Below, piece by piece: positions 25,445 to 35,782 of a stretch of DNA of 64,000 nucleotides. The stretch comes from Roseburia sp. 831b (GTDB lineage Bacteria; Bacillota; Clostridia; Lachnospirales; Lachnospiraceae), in contig NZ_CP135162.1 in NCBI RefSeq assembly GCF_001940165.2, forward strand, positions 2,290,001-2,354,000, read 5' to 3'. A program made the translations under genes and the position numbers. The notes under the pieces are model-generated. The model made no database searches, was not told where the DNA came from, and saw only the letters and a list, made by a program, of their open reading frames with translations. Numbering within the stretch: the stretch's first letter is position 1; every line of letters starts with the position of its first letter.

Positions 25445-26926
25445 TTATTCTACGGTTGTAATATAGCTGGAAATGCAGTACAGTGTCTGTCCGTTATACT
25501 CTACCCTAGACCAGCCGTATTCGTTTGAAATTCCGGTTCTGGTCACAGTCTCACCATTGTGAATGGTTGCAACAACCACGGCATCTGGATTTGTCACACT
25601 TGGAAGTGCCCGCAAATTTACCTCCTCTTTTGCAGTTACCGTATCATTGATGCTGGTAAATTTTGTTTTCAGTCCATCCCCGCTGTCCGACGGAGAAATC
25701 GAATATCCTAAATCCGTTGTCAGATAATTGGAAACCGCGTAATAAGTCTGTCCGTTATATTCCACCCTGGACCAGCCACTTTCGCTCACACCGGTCCTTG
25801 TTGCAGTGTCACCATTTTTCAATGTAACCATAACCTCACTGTCAGTGTCCTGACTCGGCTTATTTCGAAGGTTTGTCTCCTGTTTTGCCGTCACAGTCTC
25901 ATTAACTGTCTCAAAGTTCATAAGCGCCTCTACATCTGCTGTCACTTCTTCCGGTGCCACATCACTGAGCGCCCCTGTCACACCATCATAGGAAAAATAG
26001 GCAACGTTAATATCCACCGTTTTCTTAATTCCGGCAACGGTTCCCTTATTTGTATACTGCCACATCGCATGCGTTCCTGTATAATCCGATGCTGTCGTAT
26101 CCGGATATGGTGTCGCCGGATATTGGGATACCCACACTTTATAGGTCGTATCAATTCTTGATGTCTCCCAGAGCGCATCATTTATCATCTCATTTTTTGC
26201 TGCATAAAACATTGGCGTATAACCTTTTTGATAAATCTCATCCAAAAAGGCAATTGCAATATCCGTTCTCGTCGTCTTATCCAGGGAATATTGACGGTTT
26301 TCGCTATCGTTAAATCCTTCACAATTATATGCAACCGGGTACGTAATCTGATACTGTGCAATATAATCTGCCACCCAGTCGGCCTCTTCCACTGCCTCCT
26401 CTTTTGTCACTGCACTGGAGAAAAAGTATACTCCAACCTTGATACCAGCTTTTTGTGCCTCCTGCATGTTATATTTTGCAAGCGGATCTTCTGTGATTTC
26501 ACCTGTTTTTTGTGTACGGTATCCAACACGAATCATTGCAAAATCAATGCCTGCATCTGCCACCTGGCTCCAGTCAATCGTTCCTTGGTATTTTGCGACG
26601 TCAATACCAATGGTAATTCCTTTTGTCTCTGCGGCTCCGCTTGCAGCTAAAAGTTTTGTCTCATCCACTGTCGCCCCGTCGCTTTGCACCGGAGCATTTC
26701 CTTCATTCTGAGGATCTTGTGTGTCTTCCTGATAGGTAATCTCATCCACCGTATCCTGCTGTTCGGACGCCGTGCTGCTTTGTGTGGAACCCTCCTGTGC
26801 TTTCTTCCTTTTTATATTTCCAACCACAAGCATTGCAACCAACAGCAGTGACAAAACAACTGCCACTACAATTGGTATCAGGTATCGTCTATCCTTCTTT
26901 TCGTCAAATGATGTCTTCTTTTTCAT
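25445..26926 (-). CDS. Membrane-anchored GH25 lysozyme with two SH3 domains
   Basis: A 493-residue muramidase-type protein. A membrane anchor lies near residues 15-36, then a serine-, glutamine- and acid-rich linker to about 100. The GH25 domain (about 103-310) starts ITIGIDVAKYQGTIDWSQV with D109, and the acid pair region reads YPVAYNCEG, with E203 kept but asparagine 201 where many GH25 enzymes have aspartate. Two SH3b domains follow (about 345-400 and 425-490), each with the WSRVEYNGQT signature. It probably trims peptidoglycan at the cell surface. Confidence 0.9.
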   Translation of the reverse strand: MKKKTSFDEKKDRRYLIPIVVAVVLSLLLVAMLVVGNIKRKKAQEGSTQSSTASEQQDTVDEITYQEDTQDPQNEGNAPVQSDGATVDETKLLAASGAAETKGITIGIDVAKYQGTIDWSQVADAGIDFAMIRVGYRTQKTGEITEDPLAKYNMQEAQKAGIKVGVYFFSSAVTKEEAVEEADWVADYIAQYQITYPVAYNCEGFNDSENRQYSLDKTTRTDIAIAFLDEIYQKGYTPMFYAAKNEMINDALWETSRIDTTYKVWVSQYPATPYPDTTASDYTGTHAMWQYTNKGTVAGIKKTVDINVAYFSYDGVTGALSDVAPEEVTADVEALMNFETVNETVTAKQETNLRNKPSQDTDSEVMVTLKNGDTATRTGVSESGWSRVEYNGQTYYAVSNYLTTDLGYSISPSDSGDGLKTKFTSINDTVTAKEEVNLRALPSVTNPDAVVVATIHNGETVTRTGISNEYGWSRVEYNGQTLYCISSYITTVE

Positions 26927-27057
26927 ACAAACCCTTTCTCACAACTTCTATCCCTGTTATCCTGTAACCAATTTTTCTTATAACACCTTTATTTTAGCTC
27001 TTTTCCCCGAAGAATACAATTTTTTCTTATTTCTTTCTTAACTCTTTCTTTTCTACA

Positions 27058-27086
27058 TTGCATAGACCGGTAAAATCCCGTATAGT
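27058..27086 (+). promoter_or_regulatory. Promoter of the PF06541-type gene
   Basis: TTGCAT (27058-27063), a 17-bp spacer and TATAGT (27081-27086), 40 bp before the ATG. Confidence 0.65.
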
Positions 27087-27126
27087 GAAATAAGATTTAA
27101 TATTTTACAAAAGAAGGGAATCTTAC

Positions 27127-27903
27127 ATGACATTTCATTTTACTACATTATTTTTAACCTTTTTCATATACAGTATCCTCGGCTGGATTTTCGAAACCAT
27201 CTATTGCAGCCTGGTACACCAGTCCTGGGACAACCGTGGCATGTTAAACGGCCCGTATTGTCCTATCTATGGTTGCGGCGCCATTCTTGCCATCCATGTC
27301 TGTGCGCATTTTAACAGCCCGGTTCTGATTTTTTTCGTATGCGCACTTGGCTCTGCTATTTTAGAGTATGCCACTTCTTACCTGACGGAAAAGTTCTTCC
27401 ACACCGTCTGGTGGGATTACAGTTATCTTCCTTTTAACCTAAATGGGAGAATCTGCCTTACCGTAGCGCTTGGGTTCGGACTTGGCGGCCTGGTTGTCAC
27501 CTACATGATTGGACCTTTTGTGCATGGAATCATCCGTCATATTCCATTTTTTATCCAGGAACCTCTTGCCCTTATCTGCATGGCAATTTTTGCCGCCGAC
27601 CTGACATTAACCCTGGATGCATTAACCTCTTTAAACCAGAAGCTTACCACATTAGAAGACCAGATTAACAATAATATTTCAGAACGGTATGATGCCTTTC
27701 TTTGCAAAACCAAAGAAAAATTTTCTTTAGAAGAATTTAAAGAAAAATTCACCACGGACGAGATTAAAAATATGTTACCCTCGTTAAATTTTCCACAAAT
27801 ACATGTGTTGAAAAGCTCACTTGGATTTCGGAAAGTGGATTATAGCGATTTGGGGAAAAAGTTAAAACAGACGATTTCGGAGCATAAAAAAAAGAGGGAA
27901 TGA
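27127..27903 (+). CDS. Putative ABC-transporter type IV membrane protein (CmpB-like, PF06541)
   Basis: A 258-residue membrane protein with about five helices in residues 5-165 and a charged cytoplasmic tail. The family marks are FIYSILGWIFETIYCSL, NRGMLNGPYCPIYGCGA, LEYATSYLTEKFFHTVWWDYS and NLNGRICLTVALGFGLGG. The family is annotated as a putative ABC transporter component but no transport partner is nearby and its function is uncertain. The tail (170-258) is rich in lysine and glutamate. Confidence 0.8.
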   Translation: MTFHFTTLFLTFFIYSILGWIFETIYCSLVHQSWDNRGMLNGPYCPIYGCGAILAIHVCAHFNSPVLIFFVCALGSAILEYATSYLTEKFFHTVWWDYSYLPFNLNGRICLTVALGFGLGGLVVTYMIGPFVHGIIRHIPFFIQEPLALICMAIFAADLTLTLDALTSLNQKLTTLEDQINNNISERYDAFLCKTKEKFSLEEFKEKFTTDEIKNMLPSLNFPQIHVLKSSLGFRKVDYSDLGKKLKQTISEHKKKRE

Positions 27904-27923
27904 TTGATCATCATCATTCCCTT
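27894..27923 (-). terminator. Intrinsic terminator of the lipoprotein/toxin-cassette transcript
   Basis: Stem AGGGAATGAT/ATCATTCCCT overlapping the 3' end of the convergent gene, followed on the minus strand by CTCTTTTTTTT. On the plus strand the T-run is weak. Confidence 0.8.
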
Positions 27924-27947
27924 AAAAATATTATGCCTCTATATTTT

Positions 27948-29051
27948 TTAGTCATTCTTCGTTTCAAGTACCTGTACGTTATACTCCGAGTCCTCATTCT
28001 TGCCCGTTTCAGTATCACTCCCTCTATATCTCACAATCAGATAATCGCCACTCCAATCAAATACAATATCATTTGAATGTGGAACTGACATTAATTCTGT
28101 TTCCTCACCTGTTAATGTATGACTGTAAATCTTGTAATCTTCCTTGAACAAATAAATAATACCGCTGTCATAACCTATTATTCTGGTATTGTTATCCCCA
28201 GTATCATATAATATTTTACTCTCTCCTGTATCAATATCTAAACAAAAAAGAATATCTTTTTTGATATCATGTTGATATAAATCCACACTTGTTCTGGCAT
28301 TATCGGACACATTCATAATTCCAATAATCGTGTCTTTTCCCTCTGGAATCATATATTGCTGAAATAATTGTGATCTATTATATTCATTTCCTTCAAAACA
28401 ACTAATCGAGTACTCTTTTTCTCCTTCTACCTGGTAACTATATGGCATTTCTGCCTTTGCTCTCTTATCCCTTCTTATCACAACATTCTTATTTCCAACT
28501 TTCACATTTTGTTCTGTATCTGTTGAAATACCATCATTAGTTTCAAAAAAGGAATTTGTCTCCTCTAAATCCGTTGCAAAATTAGCATCCTCTGCTGCTC
28601 TATATGCATATTTATCGTTCTCCCCTGTCATAATATAGAGATAGCCATTTTCAAGATAAATCTGTAAATTATCTGCTTTGGGATTTTCATAAATACATTC
28701 TTCCTCTTTTGTTTCTAAGTTGACCCTGTTTATTTTCTCACGCCCCTCTAACTTATAGGTATAAAACAAGTATTTGTCCGATATGCGATATGTTTGAACC
28801 ACATACTCTGCTTGGTATAGTAATTCTTGTGATTTTGTTTCATAGGAATAGCGATAAATATCACAATATGGATCCATATAATAATAATATTGCTTTTGCA
28901 TCTGATTATTCGTACTGCACTGTTGCGCATTTATACATATCACCCGAAACAAACCTTCTTTTGAAAAGACTGCATTTTCTCGCATTGTACATCCACCTGC
29001 AATTAGCACAATCACCAAACATAACACAACATAAAAATTTCTCTTTTTCAA
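27948..29051 (-). CDS. Lipoprotein of unknown function, candidate toxin-immunity partner
   Basis: A 367-residue lipoprotein: signal peptide MKKRNFYVVLCLVIVLIAGG and lipobox cysteine C21 (AGGC). The mature part is rich in beta strands and aromatic residues (YLFYTYKLEGREKINRVNLETKEEE, ILFCLDIDTGESKILYDTG), resembling DUF5050-like beta-propellers. The likely start is a TTG whose ribosome site GGGGGT is formed by the last codons of the toxin-cassette gene six bases upstream, so translation is coupled. Immunity against the upstream cysteine-peptidase-like protein is a hypothesis from context only. Confidence 0.7.
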   Translation of the reverse strand: MKKRNFYVVLCLVIVLIAGGCTMRENAVFSKEGLFRVICINAQQCSTNNQMQKQYYYYMDPYCDIYRYSYETKSQELLYQAEYVVQTYRISDKYLFYTYKLEGREKINRVNLETKEEECIYENPKADNLQIYLENGYLYIMTGENDKYAYRAAEDANFATDLEETNSFFETNDGISTDTEQNVKVGNKNVVIRRDKRAKAEMPYSYQVEGEKEYSISCFEGNEYNRSQLFQQYMIPEGKDTIIGIMNVSDNARTSVDLYQHDIKKDILFCLDIDTGESKILYDTGDNNTRIIGYDSGIIYLFKEDYKIYSHTLTGEETELMSVPHSNDIVFDWSGDYLIVRYRGSDTETGKNEDSEYNVQVLETKND

Positions 29052-29057
29052 GTTTTC

Positions 29058-30272
29058 TTACCCCCAACTAGTATTTTTATATTTTGGGAAATCTCCCATC
29101 AACGCTTGTTTTACTCCTATTGTGCTGATTATCGCAGGATCAGAACCTATGCACTGAATTGCTTCCTCTAAAGTAGTTTTTTCATCTGAAGATACATATA
29201 TACCACTATTCTCTTGTTTGTATATATTATGTGCAACATACTTTCCTTCATCCGTTTTTGTAATACATACTGTATGTATCATTTGCGATATATCATTTTG
29301 ATCATTGTATACGGTCACAATAATAACATCGTTATTACTTCCTAACTGGTTAATTATATTTACATCTGTGGAATCTGTCATGTCTACTACATATCCCTCT
29401 TTGCGAAAATAATCAGCAATTGCATTCGAATTCACTCCAAATTCGCCATTAAACATAGCACCTGTTTTCTCATAACCCTCAATTAAAGATATCATTGTAT
29501 CTGCAGATGCTGCATTTCCTAAAGCAGACAGCGCATTATAAGTCGCGATAATTTCGCAGCCTGAATAACTCATATTCGAATGAACACTATTTCCGAATCT
29601 AACTTTCTCCCAATGTGCCTGATTCTCAATATAGAATCCATCGGGAGGTATATATCCTTTCTTTCGCAATTCCTCCCTATTTTCTGCTACATTGTCTTTT
29701 CTTACTTTTTCACTAATAAAATTTGCTTTCTGTAATATATCAAACATCTCTAATACAGACTTATTATCGATATTTTGTGGTATAAACGCTTTGATTTTTG
29801 ATTCGTAAAAATCCCTTATAAGCTTTATGTTTTGATTAATTTCTTCTACTGATTTTACCCCTCTTTTTGCGCAAGTACAAAGTATTTCTTCTATATCAAT
29901 TCTTCTGTCCCACACGCCAATTCCCTGTGTCTCACGCTCTTGTGCTGCATCCTTTAAGTTCTGCTCTGCCTCCAGCATAGCCTCATATACATCTTTGTTA
30001 TCCTCATGCTGCTGATAAAATACCTGGCTGATATTAGCTAATGTATAGACATCTTTATCTGTGTAAAAGCTGTTGCTTTCATAATTTGCAATTGCAGCTG
30101 TGTTCAATCCGATTTTTGCAATACAGGTATTCAAACTCGATAGTAACAATTCCACAAAATTCTCCAGCACTGTTACGGTACTGCTTTCCTGATTCTGGAT
30201 TGTTGTAATAAAATTCAATAGCTCCTGATCCAACTGCTCATGTAGTTCTAATACACCATTAATTAACATCAT
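29058..30272 (-). CDS. Orphan LXG-type toxin cassette with cysteine-peptidase-like C-terminus
   Basis: A 404-residue protein. Residues about 53-117 are almost identical to the pre-toxin segment of the upstream LXG protein (GLNTAAIA, NSFYTDKDVY, FYQQHEDNKDVY). Residues 6-50 (GVLELHEQLDQELLNF onward) look like the second half of an LXG domain whose first half is missing. There is no clear ribosome site before the ATG pair. The C-terminal domain (about 205-400) has YSGCEIIATYNAL with C239 and later MIHTVCI with H333, the spacing of papain-like C39 peptidases. This is a typical orphan polymorphic-toxin cassette; whether it is expressed is unknown. Confidence 0.7.
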   Translation of the reverse strand: MMLINGVLELHEQLDQELLNFITTIQNQESSTVTVLENFVELLLSSLNTCIAKIGLNTAAIANYESNSFYTDKDVYTLANISQVFYQQHEDNKDVYEAMLEAEQNLKDAAQERETQGIGVWDRRIDIEEILCTCAKRGVKSVEEINQNIKLIRDFYESKIKAFIPQNIDNKSVLEMFDILQKANFISEKVRKDNVAENREELRKKGYIPPDGFYIENQAHWEKVRFGNSVHSNMSYSGCEIIATYNALSALGNAASADTMISLIEGYEKTGAMFNGEFGVNSNAIADYFRKEGYVVDMTDSTDVNIINQLGSNNDVIIVTVYNDQNDISQMIHTVCITKTDEGKYVAHNIYKQENSGIYVSSDEKTTLEEAIQCIGSDPAIISTIGVKQALMGDFPKYKNTSWG

Positions 30273-30373
30273 GGATTCTTAATTGCTTCTGGACAGCCAT
30301 AATTTTTTATTAATAGGAGTACAGGAGTTGTAAGTTGTTAGAAGTCAGTCCTAAAATATAACTCTAATTAAAA

Positions 30374-30715
30374 TTATAACCAACCATATTCTTCCAAATA
30401 TTTATCTGGTATTCTCAATCTAACTAACTTATCTATCTCTTTCCAATAAATCGCATAATTACACTCATCATCCCATTCGATATTGCTTTGTAATGACACA
30501 GTATCTTCTCCAAATAAAATACTGCATCCAAAATGACCTCTATCATAGTTATATACAACGATATAGTAATTATAAAGTGTAAATTTAATGCTAAACATTT
30601 TATATGGTTCATCGGTAACTGAAGAAAGCGTTATGTTATTTATCCTATCTCCAAATATTAGTTTTGCATTTCTAATTATCTCTTTTGCTGTATCATTTGC
30701 ATTACTTTTCTGCAT
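30374..30715 (-). CDS. Candidate immunity protein for the LXG toxin
   Basis: A 113-residue soluble protein (MQKSNANDTAKEIIRNAKL...). Its start overlaps the end of the toxin gene by 14 bp, the usual place for a cognate immunity gene. It has a central beta region (FSIKFTLYNYYIVVYNYD) and acidic patches, but I recognise no family. The immunity role is inferred from position and size. Confidence 0.6.
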   Translation of the reverse strand: MQKSNANDTAKEIIRNAKLIFGDRINNITLSSVTDEPYKMFSIKFTLYNYYIVVYNYDRGHFGCSILFGEDTVSLQSNIEWDDECNYAIYWKEIDKLVRLRIPDKYLEEYGWL

Positions 30716-31961
30716 ACCAAAATCCTCCTTCTTCTCTTAAATATAAATATCCCCATTTTTCCTGCAAATGTTTCCATTCCTTATCCGTGAATGATCCTGA
30801 ATACTCTTTCAGCTCTGGATTATGTGTAAATCTAATAGTTTTTCCTTCACTTGCAGCCTTGTCTAATGCTGGAACATTAAAATACTCAAACATATTTTGA
30901 TATGATAAATTATAATTAGCAAGTGTAGCATCATACAAGCCATCCTTCATATCAAAATACATATCTCCATTTTTATGTGCTATTACATTGTATGAATCGG
31001 CACCTGCAATTTTCCAATTTTCACTGCCATCTGGATTAACGGTAGGTCTAAATTTACCTAAAGTCATTGTATCTGAATTTTCATTATGAATACCTTTTCC
31101 AAAAATATCTTGGTATTTATCCAATGGAATCTTCCCATCTACTTTTCCATCAATTATTTCTAATCCATTAATAGTTGTTTTACCACTTTTTACAGAAGCA
31201 CCATCACCTACATCATTTAATACTGAACCTCCTCCGTCTCCAACATCTCCAAGCTTCGGCTTCTCTAGTTTCTTCGCTCCCGCTTCAATTCCATTCAATC
31301 CCTTCGCAGTTGCCATACTTGCTGCCATACCTGCTAACATTCCTGCAGTTTGATTTCCGGTCAGGTCAGTGGTTACTTTCTGGGCTCCTGCACCTGCTGC
31401 TGTTGATATTCCTTCTTTTGCAACAATCGTTGCTCCACTTCGGAATGTCAAATTTCCTGCCGCAGATGCCTGACCAATTGGTATCATTGCGGAGGCTGCG
31501 AATGCGAAAGCACTCTCTGTCAGGTAGTATGCTTCCTCATTCCCCTGAAAAACCACATCTTTTAGATTGTTTACCGCGGTACTGTCAATATCTCCCATAC
31601 TTCCATAGTAGATATCCTGGGCTCCCTCTGCGGAATCTGCAATTCCAAAAATGGTGGTTCCGGTTCCAACAATTCCCTCTGCGGCTGCAACAATTGGTGT
31701 TGCTGTTCCCCATGATGCGACTATACATACTCCGCCTACTACAAGCAAACCTACTCCGAAAACGGTCTTCCACACTCCCTGCGTCTCACGTTCTTCTGCT
31801 GCATCCTTTAGGTTCTGTTCCGCTTCACAGATTGCATCATATACATCTTTATTGTCTTCGTGCTGCTGATAAAACAGTTCACTGATATTGGCAAGTGCAT
31901 ACACGTCCTTATCTGTATAAAAGCTGTTGCTTTCATAACTTGCAATTGCTGCTGTGTTCAA
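30702..31961 (-). pseudogene. C-terminal part of a frameshifted LXG polymorphic toxin
   Basis: A 419-codon reading frame from a TTG, without its own ribosome site, that continues an LXG toxin out of frame with the N-terminal part (31933-32364). It holds the pre-toxin helix (NSFYTDKDVYALANISELF), a hydrophobic glycine/alanine-rich stretch (VFGVGLLVVGGVCIVASWGTATPIVAAAEG, cut here in two membrane-like halves) and a C-terminal domain of about 150 residues (from KSGKTTINGLEIIDG to GGFWYAEK) that I do not recognise. Intact homologues would be exported by the type VII (Esx/LXG) system, absent from this window. Confidence 0.65.
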
Positions 31962-32364
31962 TCCGATTTTTGCAAATGCCAGAAACTGCTCCCTGTATTT
32001 TTCCGGTGTAAGACTCCGTATCCGAATAATTGGTGCTTAGTTTTGTCCGAAATGCACGGATTGCCTCCTCGCTAAGTTTAAAATTTGTAGAATTGTCAAT
32101 ATCATAATACCCGGCTTTGTATAATGTCATGTTATCAAGCAGGTTCTGCGCTGTGACTCTTATACTTGAAAGCATTGTGATATGTACATCGGTCAGATAA
32201 CTTTTTACTGCATCTCCTGTTTCTCCGGTAAACACTGCATTTTTTATAAAAAAATTAATGCAGTTCTCACAAGTATCAATTTTATTCATCAGATTCTCTA
32301 AATTTGTTTTGTACTCCCAGAACAAATCATAGATATCTGTATAATTAATTTGAAACCCTTCCAT
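31933..32364 (-). pseudogene. N-terminal LXG domain fragment (frameshifted toxin)
   Basis: A 143-codon frame starting MEGFQINYTDIYDLFWEYK with a strong AGGAGAGG ribosome site. It is the N-terminal helical half of an LXG export domain, including VFTGETGDAVKSYL (the LxG-type turn) and YTGKIQGAVSGI. It then runs into CKNRIEHSSNCKL and stops. The last 42 bases read as the conserved AKIGLNTAAIASYE in the other frame. Compared with the downstream paralogue, about 45 or more residues (GVLELHEQ to SSLNTC) are missing at this point, so a deletion with a frame change is the simplest cause. Confidence 0.7.
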
Positions 32365-32475
32365 TTTCCTCTCCTGTCATTCTTATGAAAAATATTATAT
32401 TTCTCGAATAACTGCCCCTATTGTGACTTACCCTATCATTTAATTGTAATGTTCTTATAAATTACTGTCAATATT

Positions 32476-32524
32476 TCAAAAAAGGGTTATTGCATAGAAT
32501 CTTATATCTTCTATGCAATAACCC
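32476..32524 (-). terminator. Intrinsic terminator of carAB
   Basis: Fifteen-bp perfect stem GGGTTATTGCATAGA/TCTATGCAATAACCC (32484-32524), then TTTTTT on the minus strand, 13 bp after carB. Confidence 0.9.
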
Positions 32525-32536
32525 AAATTTTAAATC

Positions 32537-35500
32537 TTATAAATTCTTCACTTTTGCAATATCTACCGGTGTCAACGTATCCATTGCGGTCTCTAAGCTT
32601 CTTGCTAATGCATTGGCGGTATCCATTGCAGTGATACAATAAACACCTGTCTCGATTGCATTTCTTCGAATCAGGAAACCGTCACGGCTCTTATCACCAT
32701 TTCCCTGTGTAGGAGTGTCGATAACCAAATCAATCTTATGTCCTAAGATTAAGTCCATCACATTTGGTGACTCCTGGGAAATCTTATTGACACGAAGTGC
32801 ATTTACACCATGCTCCTGCAGGTATTTTGCGGTACTTCTTGTCGCATAAATCTTGTATCCTAATGCTTCAAAACGTTTTGCAACACCAACTGCCTCTGGC
32901 TTGTCGGCATCTTTTACCGTCATAATCATCTGTTTGTATTTTGGAAGTGTCACACCAGCTCCCAGGAATGCTTTGTACAAAGCTTCGTTGAAAGTCTTTG
33001 CGATACCAAGACACTCACCGGTTGACTTCATTTCCGGTCCTAAGGAAATCTCGGCACCACGCAATTTTTCAAAGGAGAATACCGGCATCTTGATTGCAAT
33101 ATAATCTGCAACCGGTGCAAGTCCAGGTTCATAACCCATTCCTTTGATGGTATCTCCAATAATTACCTTGGTTGCAAGGTCAACGATTGGAATACCGGTT
33201 ACTTTACTGATATATGGTACGGTTCTGGAAGAACGTGGGTTTACCTCGATGACGTAAACCTGTTCATCCATGACGATAAACTGAATGTTAATCAATCCGA
33301 CAACGTGAAGTGCCTTTGCAAGACGTTTGGTATATTCTACAATCATCTCTTTGACTGGCTCACTGATGGTTGGTGCCGGATAAACAGAAATACTGTCACC
33401 GGAGTGAACACCAGTACGTTCGATGTGTTCCATGATACCTGGAATTAAGATATCGGTTCCATCACATACGGCGTCAACTTCGATTTCTTTTCCCTGTAAG
33501 TATTTATCAACCAGGATTGGATGATCCTGTGCAATTCGGTTGATGATTCCGATGAACTCTTCGATTTCTTCATCGTTGAATGCAATCTTCATACCCTGTC
33601 CGCCTAATACATAGGAAGGACGAACCAAAACCGGGTATCCAAGACGGTTTGCCACCTCTTTTGCCTCTTCTGCTGTAAATACGGTTCCGCCTGCTGCTCT
33701 TGGGATTCCGGTCTGCTCTAAGATTTCGTCAAATAATTCACGATCTTCTGCTGCATCTACATCCTCTGCTTTTGTTCCAAGAATCTTAACGCCCATCTTC
33801 ATCAAGTCTTCTGTCAACTTGATGGCGGTCTGTCCACCGAACTGAACAACGGCTCCGTCCGGTTTCTCTAAACGTACAATTGCCTCCACATCTTCTGGAG
33901 TCAGCGGCTCAAAGTAAAGCTTGTCTGCAATATCAAAGTCTGTTGAAACAGTCTCCGGGTTGTTATTGACAATAACAGTCTCCCATCCTTCTTTTGCAAA
34001 TGCCCAGGTACTGTGAACGGAACAGTAATCGAACTCGATACCCTGACCGATACGGATTGGACCGGAACCAAGTACTAATACTTTTTTCTTTGGATTGGTT
34101 TCTACGGCTTCGTTTTCGCTTCCGAATACAGAGTAGTAGTAAGGTGTTGTTGCCTCAAACTCTGCTGCACAGGTATCTACCATCTTGAAGGCTGCCACAA
34201 TGCCATTTTCGTAACGCATATCGTGGATTTCTTCTTTTGTTTTTCCAGTTAAATCTGCAATCACGTGGTCTGGGAACTCGATACGTTTTGCTTCTTTTAA
34301 CAATTCTATGGTGAGTGGCTCGTTCTTTAATTTTTCTTCCATCTCCACTAAGATTGCTAACTTATCAATAAACCAGATATCAATCTTGGTGATGGCATGA
34401 ATCTTGTCGTAGCTGACACCACGGCGAAGTGCCTCTGCGATAACCCAAATTCGTCTGTCGTCTACCACAGCTAACTGTTCCATGAGCTGTTCATCGGTAA
34501 GATTTGTAAAGTCATAAGACATTAAACTGTCTACATGCTGCTCTAAGGAACGGATTGCTTTCATCAAAGCACCTTCGAAGTTATTACAGATACTCATAAC
34601 CTCACCGGTTGCTTTCATCTGAGTGGTAAGTGTTCTCTTTGCTGTAATGAATTTATCAAATGGAAGTCTTGGAATCTTTACAACGCAGTAGTCTAACATT
34701 GGCTCAAAACTTGCATAAGTTTTTCCGGTGATTGCATTTTTAATTTCATCTAAAGTGTATCCTAATGCAATCTTAGCAGCAACTTTTGCAATTGGATATC
34801 CAGTTGCCTTAGAAGCTAATGCAGAAGAACGGGATACACGAGGGTTTACCTCGATGACACAGTATTCAAAAGAATCTGGATTCAGCGCATACTGTACGTT
34901 ACATCCACCTGTGATATTTAATTCGGAGATAATGTTTAATGCAGAAGTACGAAGCATCTGATACTCTTTATCACCTAATGTCTGGGATGGTGCAACTACG
35001 ATAGAGTCTCCGGTATGAACACCAACCGGGTCAATGTTTTCCATGTTACATACGGTAATACAGTTACCGTTTGCATCACGCATTACCTCGTACTCAATCT
35101 CTTTCCAGCCGGCGATACATCTTTCTACCAATACTTCACCAACACGGCTTAAACGAAGACCGTTTGTTAAAATATCTACTAATTCCTGTTCGTTGTGTGC
35201 GATACCACCGCCGCTTCCACCAAGGGTGTAAGCAGGACGAAGTACAACCGGATAACCGATGGTGTTGGTAAACTTGATACCATCTTCTACATTATGTACA
35301 ACCTGGGAAGCTGCACATGGTTCTCCGATTTTTTCCATTGTATCTTTGAACGCCTGACGATCCTCTGCTTTAAAAATGGTCTCTGCTGTTGTACCAATCA
35401 GCTTCACACCATATTTTTCCAGAATACCTTTTTCCTCTAATTCCATACCGAGGTTTAATCCAGCCTGTCCACCTAAGGTTGGAAGAACGCTGTCCGGTTT

Positions 35501-35743
35501 TTCTTTTGCAATAATCTGCTCTAATACAGAAGCGGTTAATGGTTCAATGTAAACCTGGTCTGCAATTTCTTTATCTGTCATGATGGTTGCCGGGTTAGAG
35601 TTAACTAACACAACTTCCACACCTTCTTCTTTTAAAGAACGGCAAGCCTGCGTACCTGCGTAGTCAAACTCTGCTGCCTGTCCAATGACAATAGGGCCGG
35701 AACCAATTACTAAAACTTTTTTAATCTCTTTATTTCTAGGCAT
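32537..35743 (-). CDS. carB: Carbamoyl-phosphate synthase large subunit
   Basis: CarB makes carbamoyl phosphate from bicarbonate, ATP and ammonia for pyrimidines and arginine. The 1068-residue protein has the usual two ATP-grasp halves. The first opens [24 protein letters not shown] and has [14 protein letters not shown]; the second opens [24 protein letters not shown] near residue 555 and has [14 protein letters not shown]. An MGS-like allosteric domain ends the protein ([24 protein letters not shown]). It follows carA by 39 bp. Confidence 0.98.
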   Translation of the reverse strand: MPRNKEIKKVLVIGSGPIVIGQAAEFDYAGTQACRSLKEEGVEVVLVNSNPATIMTDKEIADQVYIEPLTASVLEQIIAKEKPDSVLPTLGGQAGLNLGMELEEKGILEKYGVKLIGTTAETIFKAEDRQAFKDTMEKIGEPCAASQVVHNVEDGIKFTNTIGYPVVLRPAYTLGGSGGGIAHNEQELVDILTNGLRLSRVGEVLVERCIAGWKEIEYEVMRDANGNCITVCNMENIDPVGVHTGDSIVVAPSQTLGDKEYQMLRTSALNIISELNITGGCNVQYALNPDSFEYCVIEVNPRVSRSSALASKATGYPIAKVAAKIALGYTLDEIKNAITGKTYASFEPMLDYCVVKIPRLPFDKFITAKRTLTTQMKATGEVMSICNNFEGALMKAIRSLEQHVDSLMSYDFTNLTDEQLMEQLAVVDDRRIWVIAEALRRGVSYDKIHAITKIDIWFIDKLAILVEMEEKLKNEPLTIELLKEAKRIEFPDHVIADLTGKTKEEIHDMRYENGIVAAFKMVDTCAAEFEATTPYYYSVFGSENEAVETNPKKKVLVLGSGPIRIGQGIEFDYCSVHSTWAFAKEGWETVIVNNNPETVSTDFDIADKLYFEPLTPEDVEAIVRLEKPDGAVVQFGGQTAIKLTEDLMKMGVKILGTKAEDVDAAEDRELFDEILEQTGIPRAAGGTVFTAEEAKEVANRLGYPVLVRPSYVLGGQGMKIAFNDEEIEEFIGIINRIAQDHPILVDKYLQGKEIEVDAVCDGTDILIPGIMEHIERTGVHSGDSISVYPAPTISEPVKEMIVEYTKRLAKALHVVGLINIQFIVMDEQVYVIEVNPRSSRTVPYISKVTGIPIVDLATKVIIGDTIKGMGYEPGLAPVADYIAIKMPVFSFEKLRGAEISLGPEMKSTGECLGIAKTFNEALYKAFLGAGVTLPKYKQMIMTVKDADKPEAVGVAKRFEALGYKIYATRSTAKYLQEHGVNALRVNKISQESPNVMDLILGHKIDLVIDTPTQGNGDKSRDGFLIRRNAIETGVYCITAMDTANALARSLETAMDTLTPVDIAKVKNL

Positions 35744-35782
35744 TTTCTATCTCCTTTTCCTTTTTGCTGCTGTTTTCTCTTG

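Noticed and set aside
31961..32036. Frame reading SLTPEKYREQFLAFAKIG before the LXG C-terminal part, suggesting a single inserted base or programmed frameshift
   Set aside because: The other frame here (YTGKIQGAVSGI) fits the LXG family, the conserved segment GVLELHEQ to LNTC is missing, and no slippery sequence is evident; a deletion explains the data better.
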